Shown piece by piece: positions 16,984-25,755 of a DNA stretch of 64,000 bases. Source of the stretch: a bacterium (GTDB taxonomy: Bacteria; Vulcanimicrobiota; Xenobia; Xenobiales; JADMJV01). The first letter of the stretch is position 1. Every line of letters starts with the position of its first letter. A program made the translations under genes and the position numbers. Below the pieces are notes generated by a model. The model searched no databases and was not told where the DNA came from. It saw only the letters and a program-made list of their open reading frames with translations. The stretch covers positions 101,417-165,416 of the forward strand of contig JADMJV010000013.1 of assembly GCA_018780265.1 (NCBI GenBank), written 5' to 3'.

Positions 16984-17517
16984 TTAGTGGGACAGGCGCT
17001 TGAAATAACGGCGAATCGAGTCGGCCAACTCGCGTTGCCCGCCCGTAACCATGGTGGGCAGGCCGCGTTGTTCCACGGCTGCCTGATGGCTTTGCCAAAC
17101 CTCGGACAGGGGACGTCCCCGCACACTGTAGATGGCTTTGTGGGCGGGGTCAAAGGAGGTTACTCCGGCGTGGGTGGTGGTGGTCACCCAGCTTCCATCG
17201 CCAAACTCGCTGACAAAGTCCACCTGTGAACCAAAGAAAATGCCTACATAGTGAACAGCCCAGGCGTCGGCCTGGGGGTGGGAAAATCCGCGCAATACCC
17301 ACCCGGGCATGAATTTACAACTGAGCGGACCCAGGGATTGAAAGCCCAATCGGGCAAAGGCCTGGCTGATTTCCTGACAACACTGGCGGTGCAACGATTC
17401 GATCCATCCCCCGCCGTGACCGATGACCGCCCTTTGCGTCAATTGAACGGCCAGACCTGGAAACAGGTTCACAGCCAGAGCCAACTGCTGAGTTAGCGGG
17501 TTGCTGTCAAACCGCAT
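16984..17517 (-). CDS. Hypothetical protein
   Basis: 177 residues, no signal peptide or membrane helix. I do not recognise a family. The sequence has a helical N-terminal half, then an aromatic beta-rich segment (WVTTTTHAGVTSFDPAHKAIYSV) and a basic helical C-terminus ending RRYFKRLSH. It lies just upstream of the MazF-like gene on the same strand but has no DNA-binding motif typical of a MazE antitoxin. Coding is supported by length, codon pattern and clean flanks. ATG 17517 is the first start. Confidence 0.6.
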   Translation of the reverse strand: MRFDSNPLTQQLALAVNLFPGLAVQLTQRAVIGHGGGWIESLHRQCCQEISQAFARLGFQSLGPLSCKFMPGWVLRGFSHPQADAWAVHYVGIFFGSQVDFVSEFGDGSWVTTTTHAGVTSFDPAHKAIYSVRGRPLSEVWQSHQAAVEQRGLPTMVTGGQRELADSIRRYFKRLSH

Positions 17518-17567
17518 GCATCATGCTCCTTCAGTTGCCGTCGCATAGCCAACCTTTCGAGAAAAGC

Positions 17568-17597
17568 AAGAGGGCCACCCCTCAGGATGGCCCTCTT
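17568..17597 (-). terminator. Rho-independent terminator after the propeller lipoprotein gene
   Basis: Perfect 10-bp arms AAGAGGGCCA and TGGCCCTCTT surround a 10-base loop. On the minus strand the second arm is followed by GCTTTT, so it should end transcription of the lipoprotein gene whose stop is at 17620. The plus-strand copy also ends in TTTT, so it could work in both directions. Confidence 0.8.
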
Positions 17598-17619
17598 TTG
17601 ACGATAGGTTTGGGCCGGC

Positions 17620-18864
17620 TTAGATGACCGAAGGCGCAATAAATACGCAGGCCGGGCCGTTCATTTGGGTATTCGCTCCGATGATGGTGCGCTGTGGAGC
17701 CACGTTGCCAGTGTCGAGTCGGTTAAACACATTGACGTTGTTGTTGGTGAAATTGCTCTGAAAGAGCAAATTGTTGAACAGGAACATTCCGCGGGGGTCA
17801 CCGACATTGGTGGCTGCACCGGTGATGGTTCGGATGGGAGCCACATTGCCGGTAGCGCCGGGAGCGAAAGCCAGCACAGACCCGGCCGTATCGGTGAAAA
17901 TTTCGTTGGCCGTAACCAGCATACCCACGGGAACCGCAAGCGTGGTGATGTCGGGGTTGGCGTCGGCACCGATGTTGGTGGTGGGAGCCACATCACCGTT
18001 GGTCAGCACGGGGAAGCCCAGCACACGGTTGTTGGCCGATGAGGCGGCAAAGACCACGTTATTGAAGATCGACAGGTTGCGCGGACCGCTGAGCAGGGTG
18101 TTGCCGCCAGCGATGGTGCGGAGCGGCGCGACGTTGCCGTTGGCGTTGATGTTGAACACCGAAATCGTCGCCGGTGCGAAGTTCGATACGTAAATTTCAT
18201 TGTTGAGAATGGCGACACCGCGAGCGTCGGTCAGGCCGGTCAGGGCCCCGGAGATGGTGCGCTTGGGGGCGACATTCCCGCGAGCGTGCAGATTGAAGAC
18301 GGTTACCGAGCCGTTGCCGTTGGAGACAAACAACTCCTGTCCGCTTACCGTGATCTGGCTGGGCGCAGACAACTTGGTGTTGTTGCCAGCGTAGGAGCCC
18401 AGTGGGGTCACATCGCCGTTAGCGGCCGGGTCAAAAACCGTGACAGTGTTGCCGGTCAGGTTGCTGACAAAGAGTCGGTCGGTGAAGGGGTTGACCGTCA
18501 CCGTAGCGGTATCGGAGATTCCTCCGATGGTGGCTGTAATAGTGGCGGTACCCGGCAATTCTCCGGTGGCCAGGCCGCCGGCCGCAACCGTCACCAGATT
18601 GGAGTTGCTGCTGACAAAGGTGGCCAGTGAAGCCCCGTTTACAATCTGCCCGTTGCTGAGCGTGGCTGTCAGAGAGAACTGCACGGTTTGGGCCGCGTTT
18701 AGAGTGCTGGTTTTGGGAGAAAGGACGAAGGAGGTCACCGTCGGGGTGGCGGCGATAGGGTCGAAGCCAACCACTCCGCCGCCAGTTCCGCCTGCGGTGC
18801 CACAACCGACTAGTACGCCTAGCGTCAACAGTACGGCTATCAAGTATAAGTGAGCTGATCTCAA
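17620..18864 (-). CDS. Lipoprotein with Big2-like Ig domain and NHL-like propeller repeats
   Basis: 414 residues from TTG 18864 (GAGGGG nine bases upstream). A lipobox LVGC predicts lipidation. Residues of about 45-130 look like a bacterial Ig-like fold (SFVLSPKTSTLNAAQTVQF...GTATITATIGG). The rest is a propeller built from repeats of about 45 residues carrying the phrase GNVAPxRTIxGAxT, preceded by LFVSN or EIYVSN strands; at least six copies are visible. A longer open frame to 18957 has no ribosome site. It is probably an outer-membrane-attached protein of unknown ligand, with its own terminator. Confidence 0.82.
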   Translation of the reverse strand: MRSAHLYLIAVLLTLGVLVGCGTAGGTGGGVVGFDPIAATPTVTSFVLSPKTSTLNAAQTVQFSLTATLSNGQIVNGASLATFVSSNSNLVTVAAGGLATGELPGTATITATIGGISDTATVTVNPFTDRLFVSNLTGNTVTVFDPAANGDVTPLGSYAGNNTKLSAPSQITVSGQELFVSNGNGSVTVFNLHARGNVAPKRTISGALTGLTDARGVAILNNEIYVSNFAPATISVFNINANGNVAPLRTIAGGNTLLSGPRNLSIFNNVVFAASSANNRVLGFPVLTNGDVAPTTNIGADANPDITTLAVPVGMLVTANEIFTDTAGSVLAFAPGATGNVAPIRTITGAATNVGDPRGMFLFNNLLFQSNFTNNNVNVFNRLDTGNVAPQRTIIGANTQMNGPACVFIAPSVI

Positions 18865-19025
18865 GATCGTAAGCCCCTCAATGCTAAAAATTTGGCGGCT
18901 CACATTCCCGCGAGGTACAGGCCACCGAGAGCTTGGCCAAGTTTGCGATGCACGCATTACCTCCTGCTATTTTGGGGGAAAAGCCTTGTAACCCAGGTGC
19001 AACAGGGCTGGGCCATCATTGTTGC

Positions 19026-19181
19026 ATGATGGAAATGTATCTCCGACAAATGATTGAGAGCGCCTCGCGGATGAGCCTGGAAACGCTGAGAGTGCAACAT
19101 GAGTTACAGGTAGCCGCCCTGAGCCAGCAGATTCGCAGCCTGGAATCCCAACTGGAGTTTCTCCAGCAAGCCCAAGGGTAA
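19026..19181 (+). CDS. Small coiled-coil protein
   Basis: 51 residues beginning MMEMYLRQMIESAS. Heptad-spaced Leu/Val/Ile (LETLRVQHELQVAALSQQIRSLESQLEFLQQ) predict one continuous coiled coil. The frame extends upstream to an unlikely start at 18933. No strong Shine-Dalgarno precedes 19026. It is 27 bp upstream of the OsmC gene on the same strand and may be its leader partner. No function can be assigned. The regular heptads favour real coding. Confidence 0.5.
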   Translation: MMEMYLRQMIESASRMSLETLRVQHELQVAALSQQIRSLESQLEFLQQAQG

Positions 19182-19208
19182 GCCTGGCCAAGCACGAACC
19201 GCCCCGAC

Positions 19209-19619
19209 ATGTCTGTTTCCATGTCGGGCCGCTATCGGGGCCAACTTAAAGTAGAACTGCAGCACGGACCCTCCGGGGCCACTCTCAACACGGCCGCACC
19301 GGTCGACAACAACGGCGACGGAAGTTCTTTTTCACCCACCGACATGGTGGCGGCGGCGCTGGGCGCCTGTATGCTGACCATTGTAGCTATGGTGGCCGAG
19401 CGGGATGGACTGGATGTGTCCAGCCTATCCTTTGAATGCGAAAAACATATGCAGACCGATCCTCGCCGCATCGGGGCCGTGCCCATTCGACTGCATATGC
19501 CGCCGGGTCTCAACGCCAGCCAGAAGGCCAGGCTGGAGCGAGCTGCCCTGACATGTCCTGTTCATCACAGCTTGTTGCCCGAAATCGACAAAACGGTAAC
19601 CTTTCTCTACCCCGATTAG
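19209..19619 (+). CDS. OsmC/Ohr-family peroxidase-like protein
   Basis: 136 residues. The family hallmarks are a first redox Cys in SPTDMVAAALGACMLTIV and a second in LTCPVHHSLLPE near the C-terminus. OsmC proteins reduce organic hydroperoxides with these two cysteines in a domain-swapped dimer in the cytoplasm. The length is typical of YhfA-like OsmC. ATG 19209 is the first in-frame start; a second ATG four codons in (MSGRY) is an alternative. The next gene begins seven bases after the stop, so the two are probably co-transcribed. Confidence 0.9.
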   Translation: MSVSMSGRYRGQLKVELQHGPSGATLNTAAPVDNNGDGSSFSPTDMVAAALGACMLTIVAMVAERDGLDVSSLSFECEKHMQTDPRRIGAVPIRLHMPPGLNASQKARLERAALTCPVHHSLLPEIDKTVTFLYPD

Positions 19620-19626
19620 GACCGCC

Positions 19627-20121
19627 ATGCACCCCCTGCATCTGGAAGGGAAATGGCGGTTACAGGCGCACGGACGCTCCCTGGTGCTCCCCAAGCAGGC
19701 TGGCGAGAAAGCCAGTCACGTATGGCTCAAGGGCTTTTTGTGGTATCTTTACCTGCCCCAGTTTCCTCTTGCTCAAGTAGAGAAGCCCATCGGCCATCGT
19801 TTCAAGCCGGACGTGGTGGCATTTGCCGAAACCTGTCACCGCTATCCGGCTCAATTGCCGGTTTTTTGGGCGGAGGCCGGTCAGGTCACCCTGCAAAAAT
19901 TGGAAACTCTATTTCGACAATTTCCGGCCACTCATTTCGCCATCGCCAAATGGGGCAACTTGGGCCCCTGGTCAGAGCTGCTGCGTAAAAGTGTGGTGCT
20001 GTCCCGGAGGCGAGCTCCGGTGGATCTGCTTTTTTTTCCCGAGGATTCCTTGGAGCGCTTCGTGACGGGCTCGGGGGAGATTCAGTTAGAGTTGGAGCAA
20101 GTGTTGGTGCTACGTCTTTAG
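19627..20121 (+). CDS. Uncharacterised protein, possibly YaeQ-like PD-(D/E)XK fold
   Basis: 164 residues. The core GHRFKPDVVAF ... PVFWAEAGQVTLQKLETLFRQFPATHFAIAKW resembles the KPD...E-x-GQ arrangement of YaeQ-like restriction-nuclease folds: an Asp after a Lys-Pro, then a Glu in a WAEAGQ strand followed by a helix. This is an inference from motif shape, and I cannot confirm catalysis. It follows osmC by seven bases. Its 3' end overlaps the convergent lipase gene by 12 bp. Confidence 0.6.
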   Translation: MHPLHLEGKWRLQAHGRSLVLPKQAGEKASHVWLKGFLWYLYLPQFPLAQVEKPIGHRFKPDVVAFAETCHRYPAQLPVFWAEAGQVTLQKLETLFRQFPATHFAIAKWGNLGPWSELLRKSVVLSRRRAPVDLLFFPEDSLERFVTGSGEIQLELEQVLVLRL

Positions 20122-21384
20122 TGTGTCGGCGATCCACTGCTGGCCCTCAGGCTCGGCCACCAGTGCTTTATGATTGAGGTGAAGCACGGCCCTGGCCTGG
20201 ATGTTTTCGGTACTGGGCATATGCAAGGCCGAATCAACAAAGAGCAGGCCGTCGCTGGGCCCGGTATTTTCGTTCATCATGCCGGCTATATTTGGATTGT
20301 CTCCAGCCAGCAAAGAAACCTGAACTTTGGGGTCAATTTTAGCCTGGTTGAGCCGCTCGATGTAGTGTCCGCCCTGGGCGATGTAGTGGTCGATCCCTTT
20401 GGACTCGCTCACAAAGCCCGGACCGCCATGGTAGGTCGTATAAGAATCCTGTTCCCAAAACGCGATGGGGTACTTGCTGTCCCAGCGAGCTAAAAGCTGG
20501 TCCTGGCCCGGCCAGCAATCGGTTTTCTCGTTGGAATAGGAGCGGTCGGTGGTGTCCATGGGGAAAACGCCCATCACTTTGGTGCTGTGCCAGGACATGG
20601 GCGCATTGAGAAAGGGGCTATCGCTGGAGCTGAGCAGGGCCAGATTGCTGGAAGCGTGGCGGAAAGTGGTGTCCAGACCGCCATTGGCGGCGCCCACCAG
20701 CACCAGCTTGCGCACGTCGCCGCGATAAGGCGTCATCCAATCCTCGCGCAAGTCACTGACGTAGGCGCGAGCAGGAGCGCCTCCTTTGGAGTGAGCTACC
20801 AGATCGACCTGTTCTTTACCCGTCAACTGTTTCACCCGATCGATGCAGTTGGCCATTTGCTCGGCCCAGACAAAATTGTCGTCGTGGGGATGGGCGAAAC
20901 TGACGGCATAGACGTCGAAGCCTTGCTCTCGCAGGCGCTGGGGCAGCCCCTCGTCACTGCCGTTCTCGTGTGGATCCCACCAGAAGTCCCCGGTTTTATT
21001 GGCCCCATGCACCAGGACCACGGGCTGTGCTTGTTGCTTTGATCCGGCCGACGGGGGGCCGGCGTAGTGGAGAAGCACCGAGCCCGAATGAGGTTTATCG
21101 CTGCCAAAAGCGGCCACGATTTCGGGATTTCGTTGGGCACCGCGCGGGCCGAAGTCAGACTGCTTAAAATGAGGATCGGAGTCGAAGAGGTGCTCGGTCC
21201 ATTCCCATTTGCTGCTGGGAAATCGTCCTTTAACTTCCAGGCCATTGTGGCCGGCGGGCAGGGGGACAGGCGGGGAAGCGGAGAGTTCGAAGCGATCCAC
21301 TACCATGGATTCGGGCACCACAGAAGCAGGCTTTGTGGACTTCTGGCCCAGGAGAATAGAGCCAATGGCGCCTAACTTCACCAA
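20110..21384 (-). CDS. Alpha/beta-hydrolase, lipase-like
   Basis: About 424 residues. VVLVHGANKTG forms the oxyanion-hole strand, and DLVAHSKGGAPARAYV carries the nucleophile in an AHSKG elbow, as in class 2 and PGAP1-like lipases. A C-terminal GLLFVDSALH/LHLNHKALV stretch probably supplies Asp and His. The longest frame starts at ATG 21417, but an extended -10 (TGCTATAGT) sits directly before it. GAGGGGAG lies seven bases before TTG 21384 (GTG 21381 also possible), so I prefer the later start. No clear signal peptide follows, although the first residues are hydrophobic. Substrate unknown. Confidence 0.78.
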   Translation of the reverse strand: MVKLGAIGSILLGQKSTKPASVVPESMVVDRFELSASPPVPLPAGHNGLEVKGRFPSSKWEWTEHLFDSDPHFKQSDFGPRGAQRNPEIVAAFGSDKPHSGSVLLHYAGPPSAGSKQQAQPVVLVHGANKTGDFWWDPHENGSDEGLPQRLREQGFDVYAVSFAHPHDDNFVWAEQMANCIDRVKQLTGKEQVDLVAHSKGGAPARAYVSDLREDWMTPYRGDVRKLVLVGAANGGLDTTFRHASSNLALLSSSDSPFLNAPMSWHSTKVMGVFPMDTTDRSYSNEKTDCWPGQDQLLARWDSKYPIAFWEQDSYTTYHGGPGFVSESKGIDHYIAQGGHYIERLNQAKIDPKVQVSLLAGDNPNIAGMMNENTGPSDGLLFVDSALHMPSTENIQARAVLHLNHKALVAEPEGQQWIADTLKT

Positions 21385-21417
21385 TCCGACTCTCCCCTCA
21401 ACACTTCGATAGCCCAT

Positions 21418-21426
21418 ACTATAGCA
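21418..21426 (-). promoter_or_regulatory. Extended -10 element of the lipase gene
   Basis: On the minus strand the sequence TGCTATAGT is an extended -10 (TGn followed by TATAGT). Its predicted start of transcription near 21411 falls downstream of the longest-frame ATG at 21417, which supports translation from TTG/GTG at 21384/21381. No good -35 is seen, which is usual for extended -10 promoters. Confidence 0.45.
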
Positions 21427-21490
21427 CCCCCCTCAAACATTTGTGAAACCAAAGTTGTTAACTCACCTCCGGCTCGGGGTATGCTGTGGA

Positions 21491-22909
21491 ATGCGAAATC
21501 GGTTGATTGCCTGGTTGTTGACCCTGGTCATGCTGTGCCCCCTGGTCGGGTGGGCTCAGCCGGAGCCCTTTGACCCCCAGTCCATGCAACAGGTGATGGA
21601 AGCGCTGGTCTCCTCCAAAGTGACTCCAAGCGTATCGGTGGCCGTGGTGCACAAGGGGCAGGTTGTCTTTGTGCGGGCCCTGGGTAGCGCCGACCAGGAG
21701 CGGCAGGTGGCTGCCACGGCCCGCACCCCTTATCGCATTGGATCTACTACGAAAATGTTCACCGCGCTGGCCGTCATGCAACTGGTTGAGCAGGGAAAGT
21801 TGTCTTTGGACGACACTCTGTCAAGCTTTCAGTCGGACTTTCCCAACGCCTCCCAGATCAGCGTGAAGCAGTTGCTGCAGCATCGCAGCGGAATCCCCAA
21901 CTACCTAGATCAGGCGCTGAGTGATGGCCGTGCCTTGCAGCCTACCACGCCACAGGAGATAGTGGCCTCGGTGGCCAAATTGGCCAGCCTGTCCCCCCCT
22001 GGCAGCAAATACTCTTATAGCAACACCAACTACGTGCTGCTAGGCCTGATGGTGGAGAAATTGGCGGGCATGCCGCTTCATCAGTATTTTGCCAGCAAGC
22101 TATTTCAACCGGCTGGACTGAAGGAGACCGGCACCGAGGTTTCGGCGCAGAGCCCGGCGCTGGCGGTGGGCTATCAGGGGACGAGCCCGCAAAACCCGGG
22201 CCACCTCTCCTGGTACTATGCCTGTGGTGACCTCAGTTCTACGGCCGAGGACCTGGCCAGGTTTGATGTGGCCCTGATGGACGGTCAAATCGTCAAGCCG
22301 GCCACGCTGGCCATGATGCAGGCGCAGGCGTTGCCCACGGGGGCGGGGCTATCGCTCTATGGACTGGGATTGCAGGTCAATCCGATCGGCGATCTGACTC
22401 TGGCCGGACATCACGGGGGTGTGCCTGGCTTTGAAGCCGATGACGAGATGGTTCTGCAGGACCGATTTGCCGTGATTGCGCTGGGCAACGACTTCAACTT
22501 TCCCACCAGCCGCATTCTTTCCGTGGCTTTAGCCGGGTGTTACCCTCAGCAGATGCGGCAATTGCAAGCCCTACAGGTCCAACATGCAGCCGCGCGCCTG
22601 GAGCGGGAGCAGCCCCGACTTACCGCTCGCTTTACGGTCTTTACGCAAAGCCTTTTGACCGGCGCCCCCGGAGAACTCCCCGGCGATTTGACGGAGGCCC
22701 TCAAGGCCGGCCTTAATCCTTCTGTGGTGCAGGTACTACGCGCCACATACGCTGACTTGGGCCAGTTCGAGTCGCTTCAGTTTGTAGACGACGACGAAGT
22801 GGCCGGCTTGGCCCGTTATCACTATGTGGCCGTCTTCAGCCAGGGCAAGAAGCCGATGACTTTCTTGCTCGATGCTCAGAACAAACTGGCCGGTTTTCAG
22901 ACACAGTAG
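21491..22909 (+). CDS. Secreted serine hydrolase, beta-lactamase/D-Ala-D-Ala peptidase fold
   Basis: 472 residues from ATG 21491, which opens a clean signal peptide ending VGWAQ; an earlier start at 21443 would spoil it. The catalytic Ser-x-x-Lys is in RIGSTTKMF, the Tyr-x-Asn is YSNTN in KYSYSNTNYVLLG, and the third motif is HHGGVPGFEAD. This is the class C beta-lactamase/PBP4* esterase family (serine hydrolase domain plus a C-terminal extension of about 130 residues). Such proteins act in the periplasm as peptidases or esterases. Substrate not predictable. Confidence 0.88.
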   Translation: MRNRLIAWLLTLVMLCPLVGWAQPEPFDPQSMQQVMEALVSSKVTPSVSVAVVHKGQVVFVRALGSADQERQVAATARTPYRIGSTTKMFTALAVMQLVEQGKLSLDDTLSSFQSDFPNASQISVKQLLQHRSGIPNYLDQALSDGRALQPTTPQEIVASVAKLASLSPPGSKYSYSNTNYVLLGLMVEKLAGMPLHQYFASKLFQPAGLKETGTEVSAQSPALAVGYQGTSPQNPGHLSWYYACGDLSSTAEDLARFDVALMDGQIVKPATLAMMQAQALPTGAGLSLYGLGLQVNPIGDLTLAGHHGGVPGFEADDEMVLQDRFAVIALGNDFNFPTSRILSVALAGCYPQQMRQLQALQVQHAAARLEREQPRLTARFTVFTQSLLTGAPGELPGDLTEALKAGLNPSVVQVLRATYADLGQFESLQFVDDDEVAGLARYHYVAVFSQGKKPMTFLLDAQNKLAGFQTQ

Positions 22910-22959
22910 CATGGCACTCCACGTGCTCGAGGGAGGCTGGCATTCTACTTTCGGACCAG

Positions 22960-23526
22960 TTAGGGGTCGCCCAGCAGAGTGTTCACCGGGAAAAGGTAGC
23001 AAGGCATGTGAAGCAGTTCAATCACGTCGCCAGGACCTCGTTGAAACCGATCACCATAGTCGTCGCCCTGAGGATCGCGGTGGACTTCGACCACCCTGTC
23101 GCGCACGTTCACAATCCAGTATTCTGGAATGCCGGCACGCGCATAGAGCTTGAGTTTCTCGCCGCGATCATAGGAAAGTGACGTGTTGGAGACTTCCAGC
23201 ACGAAGGGAACTATGGTGGGGTGAGTGCCGCGCGGGGGCAGTTGGTCTTTTGGAAGTAACGACAGGTCGGGTTCCAGTTCGCTACGCTGACTCAGGCGCA
23301 GGGACAGTTGAATCCGGACCAGGTGAGTCGAGCCGAAGTGTTCGGAGAAGATATTGTTGCACCAGGCCAGGGCATCTGAATGCTTGGGGTCGTGAGGACT
23401 CATCGGGACGATCTCTCCTTCAACCAGCTCCACGCGCTCATCGGGGGCCAAAATACCGGCGTCGATCAATCGATAGAGTTCGTCCACGGTGAAGAGCCGC
23501 GGGCAGCGATTTAGCAGCAAGGTCAT
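22960..23526 (-). CDS. Uma2-family (DUF820) restriction endonuclease-like protein
   Basis: 188 residues. RVELVEGEIVPMSP (Glu of the active site), LEPDLSLLP (Asp), and FVLEVSNTSLSYDRGEKLKLYARAGIPEYWIVN (Glu/Lys) reproduce the PD-(D/E)XK pattern of Uma2 proteins. The length is typical. These genes are very abundant in cyanobacteria and planctomycetes; their biological role is unclear. It has no partner gene here and is flanked by a gene-poor stretch of about 500 bp. Confidence 0.9.
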   Translation of the reverse strand: MTLLLNRCPRLFTVDELYRLIDAGILAPDERVELVEGEIVPMSPHDPKHSDALAWCNNIFSEHFGSTHLVRIQLSLRLSQRSELEPDLSLLPKDQLPPRGTHPTIVPFVLEVSNTSLSYDRGEKLKLYARAGIPEYWIVNVRDRVVEVHRDPQGDDYGDRFQRGPGDVIELLHMPCYLFPVNTLLGDP

Positions 23527-24040
23527 GGAATTGAGTATAGCCCAACGGCTAGTTCTTCAGCAAATGTCCGAAGGCTTCGCACAGAGGGGCATCTTCTTTA
23601 CCTGAACTTGGCGTAGTCACTTGGGGGCTACGTTACGGTACCTACCGGGGGACATTTCTCCAGCAAGCCCTACGTTACCGGAGGTTCATTCCATCCCGCG
23701 CATAGCCCCCTCAAAAACGACTATCAGCAAGAGCCCGTCACGCGGGGCCGCCATCCAGCCGTGGAAGGTCTGGACGATCCCAATCGGTTTCGTCGCCCAC
23801 AACGACAAGTGGGATGCTGGGCTCCCGCAGCCTGACCTCTACCTCTGCCTATGCCGGCTGGGACCACAAATCTGGTTTATTCAGGACAAAGAACTGGTGG
23901 GCATCCGTTACATCTCCGTCGTGCCCGAACCTGCAGATCGCGCGGACTGTGCAGGCCAGAATCAGGGCCACCGGGGACAGCGGCGCTGGCAATGACAAAG
24001 ACCACGAAGAGAAAGAGAATCCCGGCCTATTTGGGTGGTG
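23527..24040. other. Gene-poor stretch of about 510 bp
   Basis: No gene here convinces me. The longest plus-strand frame (23621-23995, 124 codons) has skewed composition, no ribosome site and no recognisable motif. Two other plus-strand frames overlap the PhaE gene antisense. The stretch could be a decayed gene, or untranslated DNA behind the Uma2 gene and the phaC-phaE operon. No terminator hairpin with T-run was found. Confidence 0.4.
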
Positions 24041-24607
24041 TCAGCCACTGCCCTTGGGCTTTTGGGGCGCTTTTTTGATCACCTTGGCAGATTTGGCGGT
24101 GCCGGTGCGGGCTTTTCCGGCCGCAGGTGGCGTGGCGGGAGCTGCCACTTTGGCCGGCTCTGCAGGCTTGGCTGCCGCTACAGGGGCGGCCGGTGCCTCA
24201 GCTTTGGCGGGGGCCGCCTGCGTGCGGGCCGGGGGTGGGGTGCTGGCCACGGTGTGCTCCACGATGCGTTGCATGGCCTCGCTCAAGGCGCCCATCAGAT
24301 GGGTCATTTTGTCCAGGCGGTCTTCCATATCGGCAATGCGCATTTCGACGGCCATCACCTGTTTGGAGATGCGAGCCACGTCGCTACGCTTGGGGAATTC
24401 GAGCGAATCGAGGAACTGTCCGGTGTTGTTGCGCATCTGTTTTTGCCAGGACAGGGCCCAATCCAGATAGGACGACGAGGCGGCGGCGAAAGCGTCGGAG
24501 CCCACCACCTCTTTGGTCATCTTGCCCCAACCGTCCATCATCAGTTCTTGCCACTGACGGGTCATGGCTTCTAAATCGATACCGGGGGTGGCTCCATTCT
24601 CGGACAT
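24041..24607 (-). CDS. phaE: PhaE-like subunit of class III PHA synthase (or phasin)
   Basis: 188 residues from ATG 24607, with GGAGG six bases upstream. The N-terminal helices contain W..LMMDGWGKM and, later, LEFPKRSDVARISKQVMAVEMRIADMEDRLDKM, the PhaE-type PT(R)SD followed by a coiled coil. The last 70 residues are a low-complexity Ala/Pro/Lys tail (AAPAKAEAPAAP...KKAPQKPK), reminiscent of the histone-like tails of PhaF phasins. It lies 49 bp after phaC on the same strand. It probably activates PhaC or coats the polyester granule. The family call rests on context plus the RSD/coiled-coil block. Confidence 0.75.
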   Translation of the reverse strand: MSENGATPGIDLEAMTRQWQELMMDGWGKMTKEVVGSDAFAAASSSYLDWALSWQKQMRNNTGQFLDSLEFPKRSDVARISKQVMAVEMRIADMEDRLDKMTHLMGALSEAMQRIVEHTVASTPPPARTQAAPAKAEAPAAPVAAAKPAEPAKVAAPATPPAAGKARTGTAKSAKVIKKAPQKPKGSG

Positions 24608-24656
24608 CTTTACCTCCAACATATGTTAAACTCCAATTTGTTCGCGTTGCGCTGGC

Positions 24657-25688
24657 TTAGTCTTGCTGGGCGTACCAGTGGCAGGCCTGTGGCCATACTT
24701 TCTTGAGCGATCCTCGGCTCACCGACAGGCCGATGTGACCGCTGTCGGCCAGCAGGGGCGTGGCGTTGGCAAAGGGCCCGTACTCGATGCAGGTAGTTTC
24801 GGGCGGAACCAAATGGTCGGACTTGCCGGCGATAAGCAATACCGGACAGGCGATCTTTTTCAGGTCCACCGTGCGCCCTCCCAACTGGAGACGGCCTTCG
24901 ATGAGTTGATTTTCTTTGAAACAGGTGTGACAGAATTCGGCGTAAACGGCGCCAGGCATGGAGACGTTGTCGTTGACCCACTGGTCCATGGCCAGGTAGT
25001 TGTCCAGGAATTCCGGGTCGTCCAGGTTGTCATACAGGTGCTGCATTCGCTTTGGCTTGGAATCGACGATCAGCAGGGAATAACCGTCGAAGGACCAGGC
25101 TGGCGCCATGCCCCAGGCCTCTACGATTTTGCGGCTGTCGAAGCGATCGGGATGGGTTCCCCATTTGTAGAGCAGTTGTTGGCTGCGGAAATTGAGGGGG
25201 GTGCCCAGCAGAGTGAGGGTCTTCACCTTGTCTGGATAGAGGGCTGTATACATGGCCGCCAGGCAACCGCCCATGCAATAGCCCAGTAAGTGCAACTGAG
25301 GGACCTCGGCGTGTTCGCAGACCCGGCGCACCGCGGTGCGCAGGAACAGGCTGACGTAGTCGTTCAATTCGTTGTGCTGATCCATCGGGGTGGGACGACC
25401 CCAATCGAGCAGGTAGACTTCGTGGCCGGCCTGGACCAGATGCTCAATGACACTGCGACCGGGCTGCAAGTCCAGCACCGACGGGCGGTTGACCAGCGAA
25501 TAGACCAGCAAAATCGGGGTCTTAAAGCGAGCGGGTTGGCTGCGCTGGTAGCGATACAGGCACAGATTGTCGCGCTGATAAATCAGTTCACGCGGCGAAC
25601 AGCCGATTTCGACCTGAATGCCCCCGGTCATCACTTTGTTGAACAGGGCCATTCGCTCTGGTCGGTGGGTAGCTTGCTTTTTACTCAT
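24657..25688 (-). CDS. phaC: Class III poly(3-hydroxyalkanoate) synthase catalytic subunit
   Basis: 343 residues, the length of class III/IV PhaC rather than the 560-residue class I enzyme. The lipase-like box is GYCMGG with nucleophile Cys138. The catalytic Asp is in AGKSDHLVPPE and the His in DSGHIGLSV. The enzyme polymerises hydroxyacyl-CoA into granules. LLVYSLVNRPSVLDLQPGRS and VYLLDWGRPTPMDQHN are characteristic. The PhaE-like gene follows directly. No phaA or phaB lies within the window, so monomer supply must be encoded elsewhere. Confidence 0.95.
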   Translation of the reverse strand: MSKKQATHRPERMALFNKVMTGGIQVEIGCSPRELIYQRDNLCLYRYQRSQPARFKTPILLVYSLVNRPSVLDLQPGRSVIEHLVQAGHEVYLLDWGRPTPMDQHNELNDYVSLFLRTAVRRVCEHAEVPQLHLLGYCMGGCLAAMYTALYPDKVKTLTLLGTPLNFRSQQLLYKWGTHPDRFDSRKIVEAWGMAPAWSFDGYSLLIVDSKPKRMQHLYDNLDDPEFLDNYLAMDQWVNDNVSMPGAVYAEFCHTCFKENQLIEGRLQLGGRTVDLKKIACPVLLIAGKSDHLVPPETTCIEYGPFANATPLLADSGHIGLSVSRGSLKKVWPQACHWYAQQD

Positions 25689-25755
25689 GATGCTCCTCGA
25701 GCGGGTTTATGGGAACCAACGTAACCCCCGGCGGTTGCAGCCGAGTTGCCAGCGT

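Noticed and set aside
23621..23995. 124-codon plus-strand ORF
   Set aside because: No ribosome site, no motif and biased composition; listed only as part of a gene-poor stretch.
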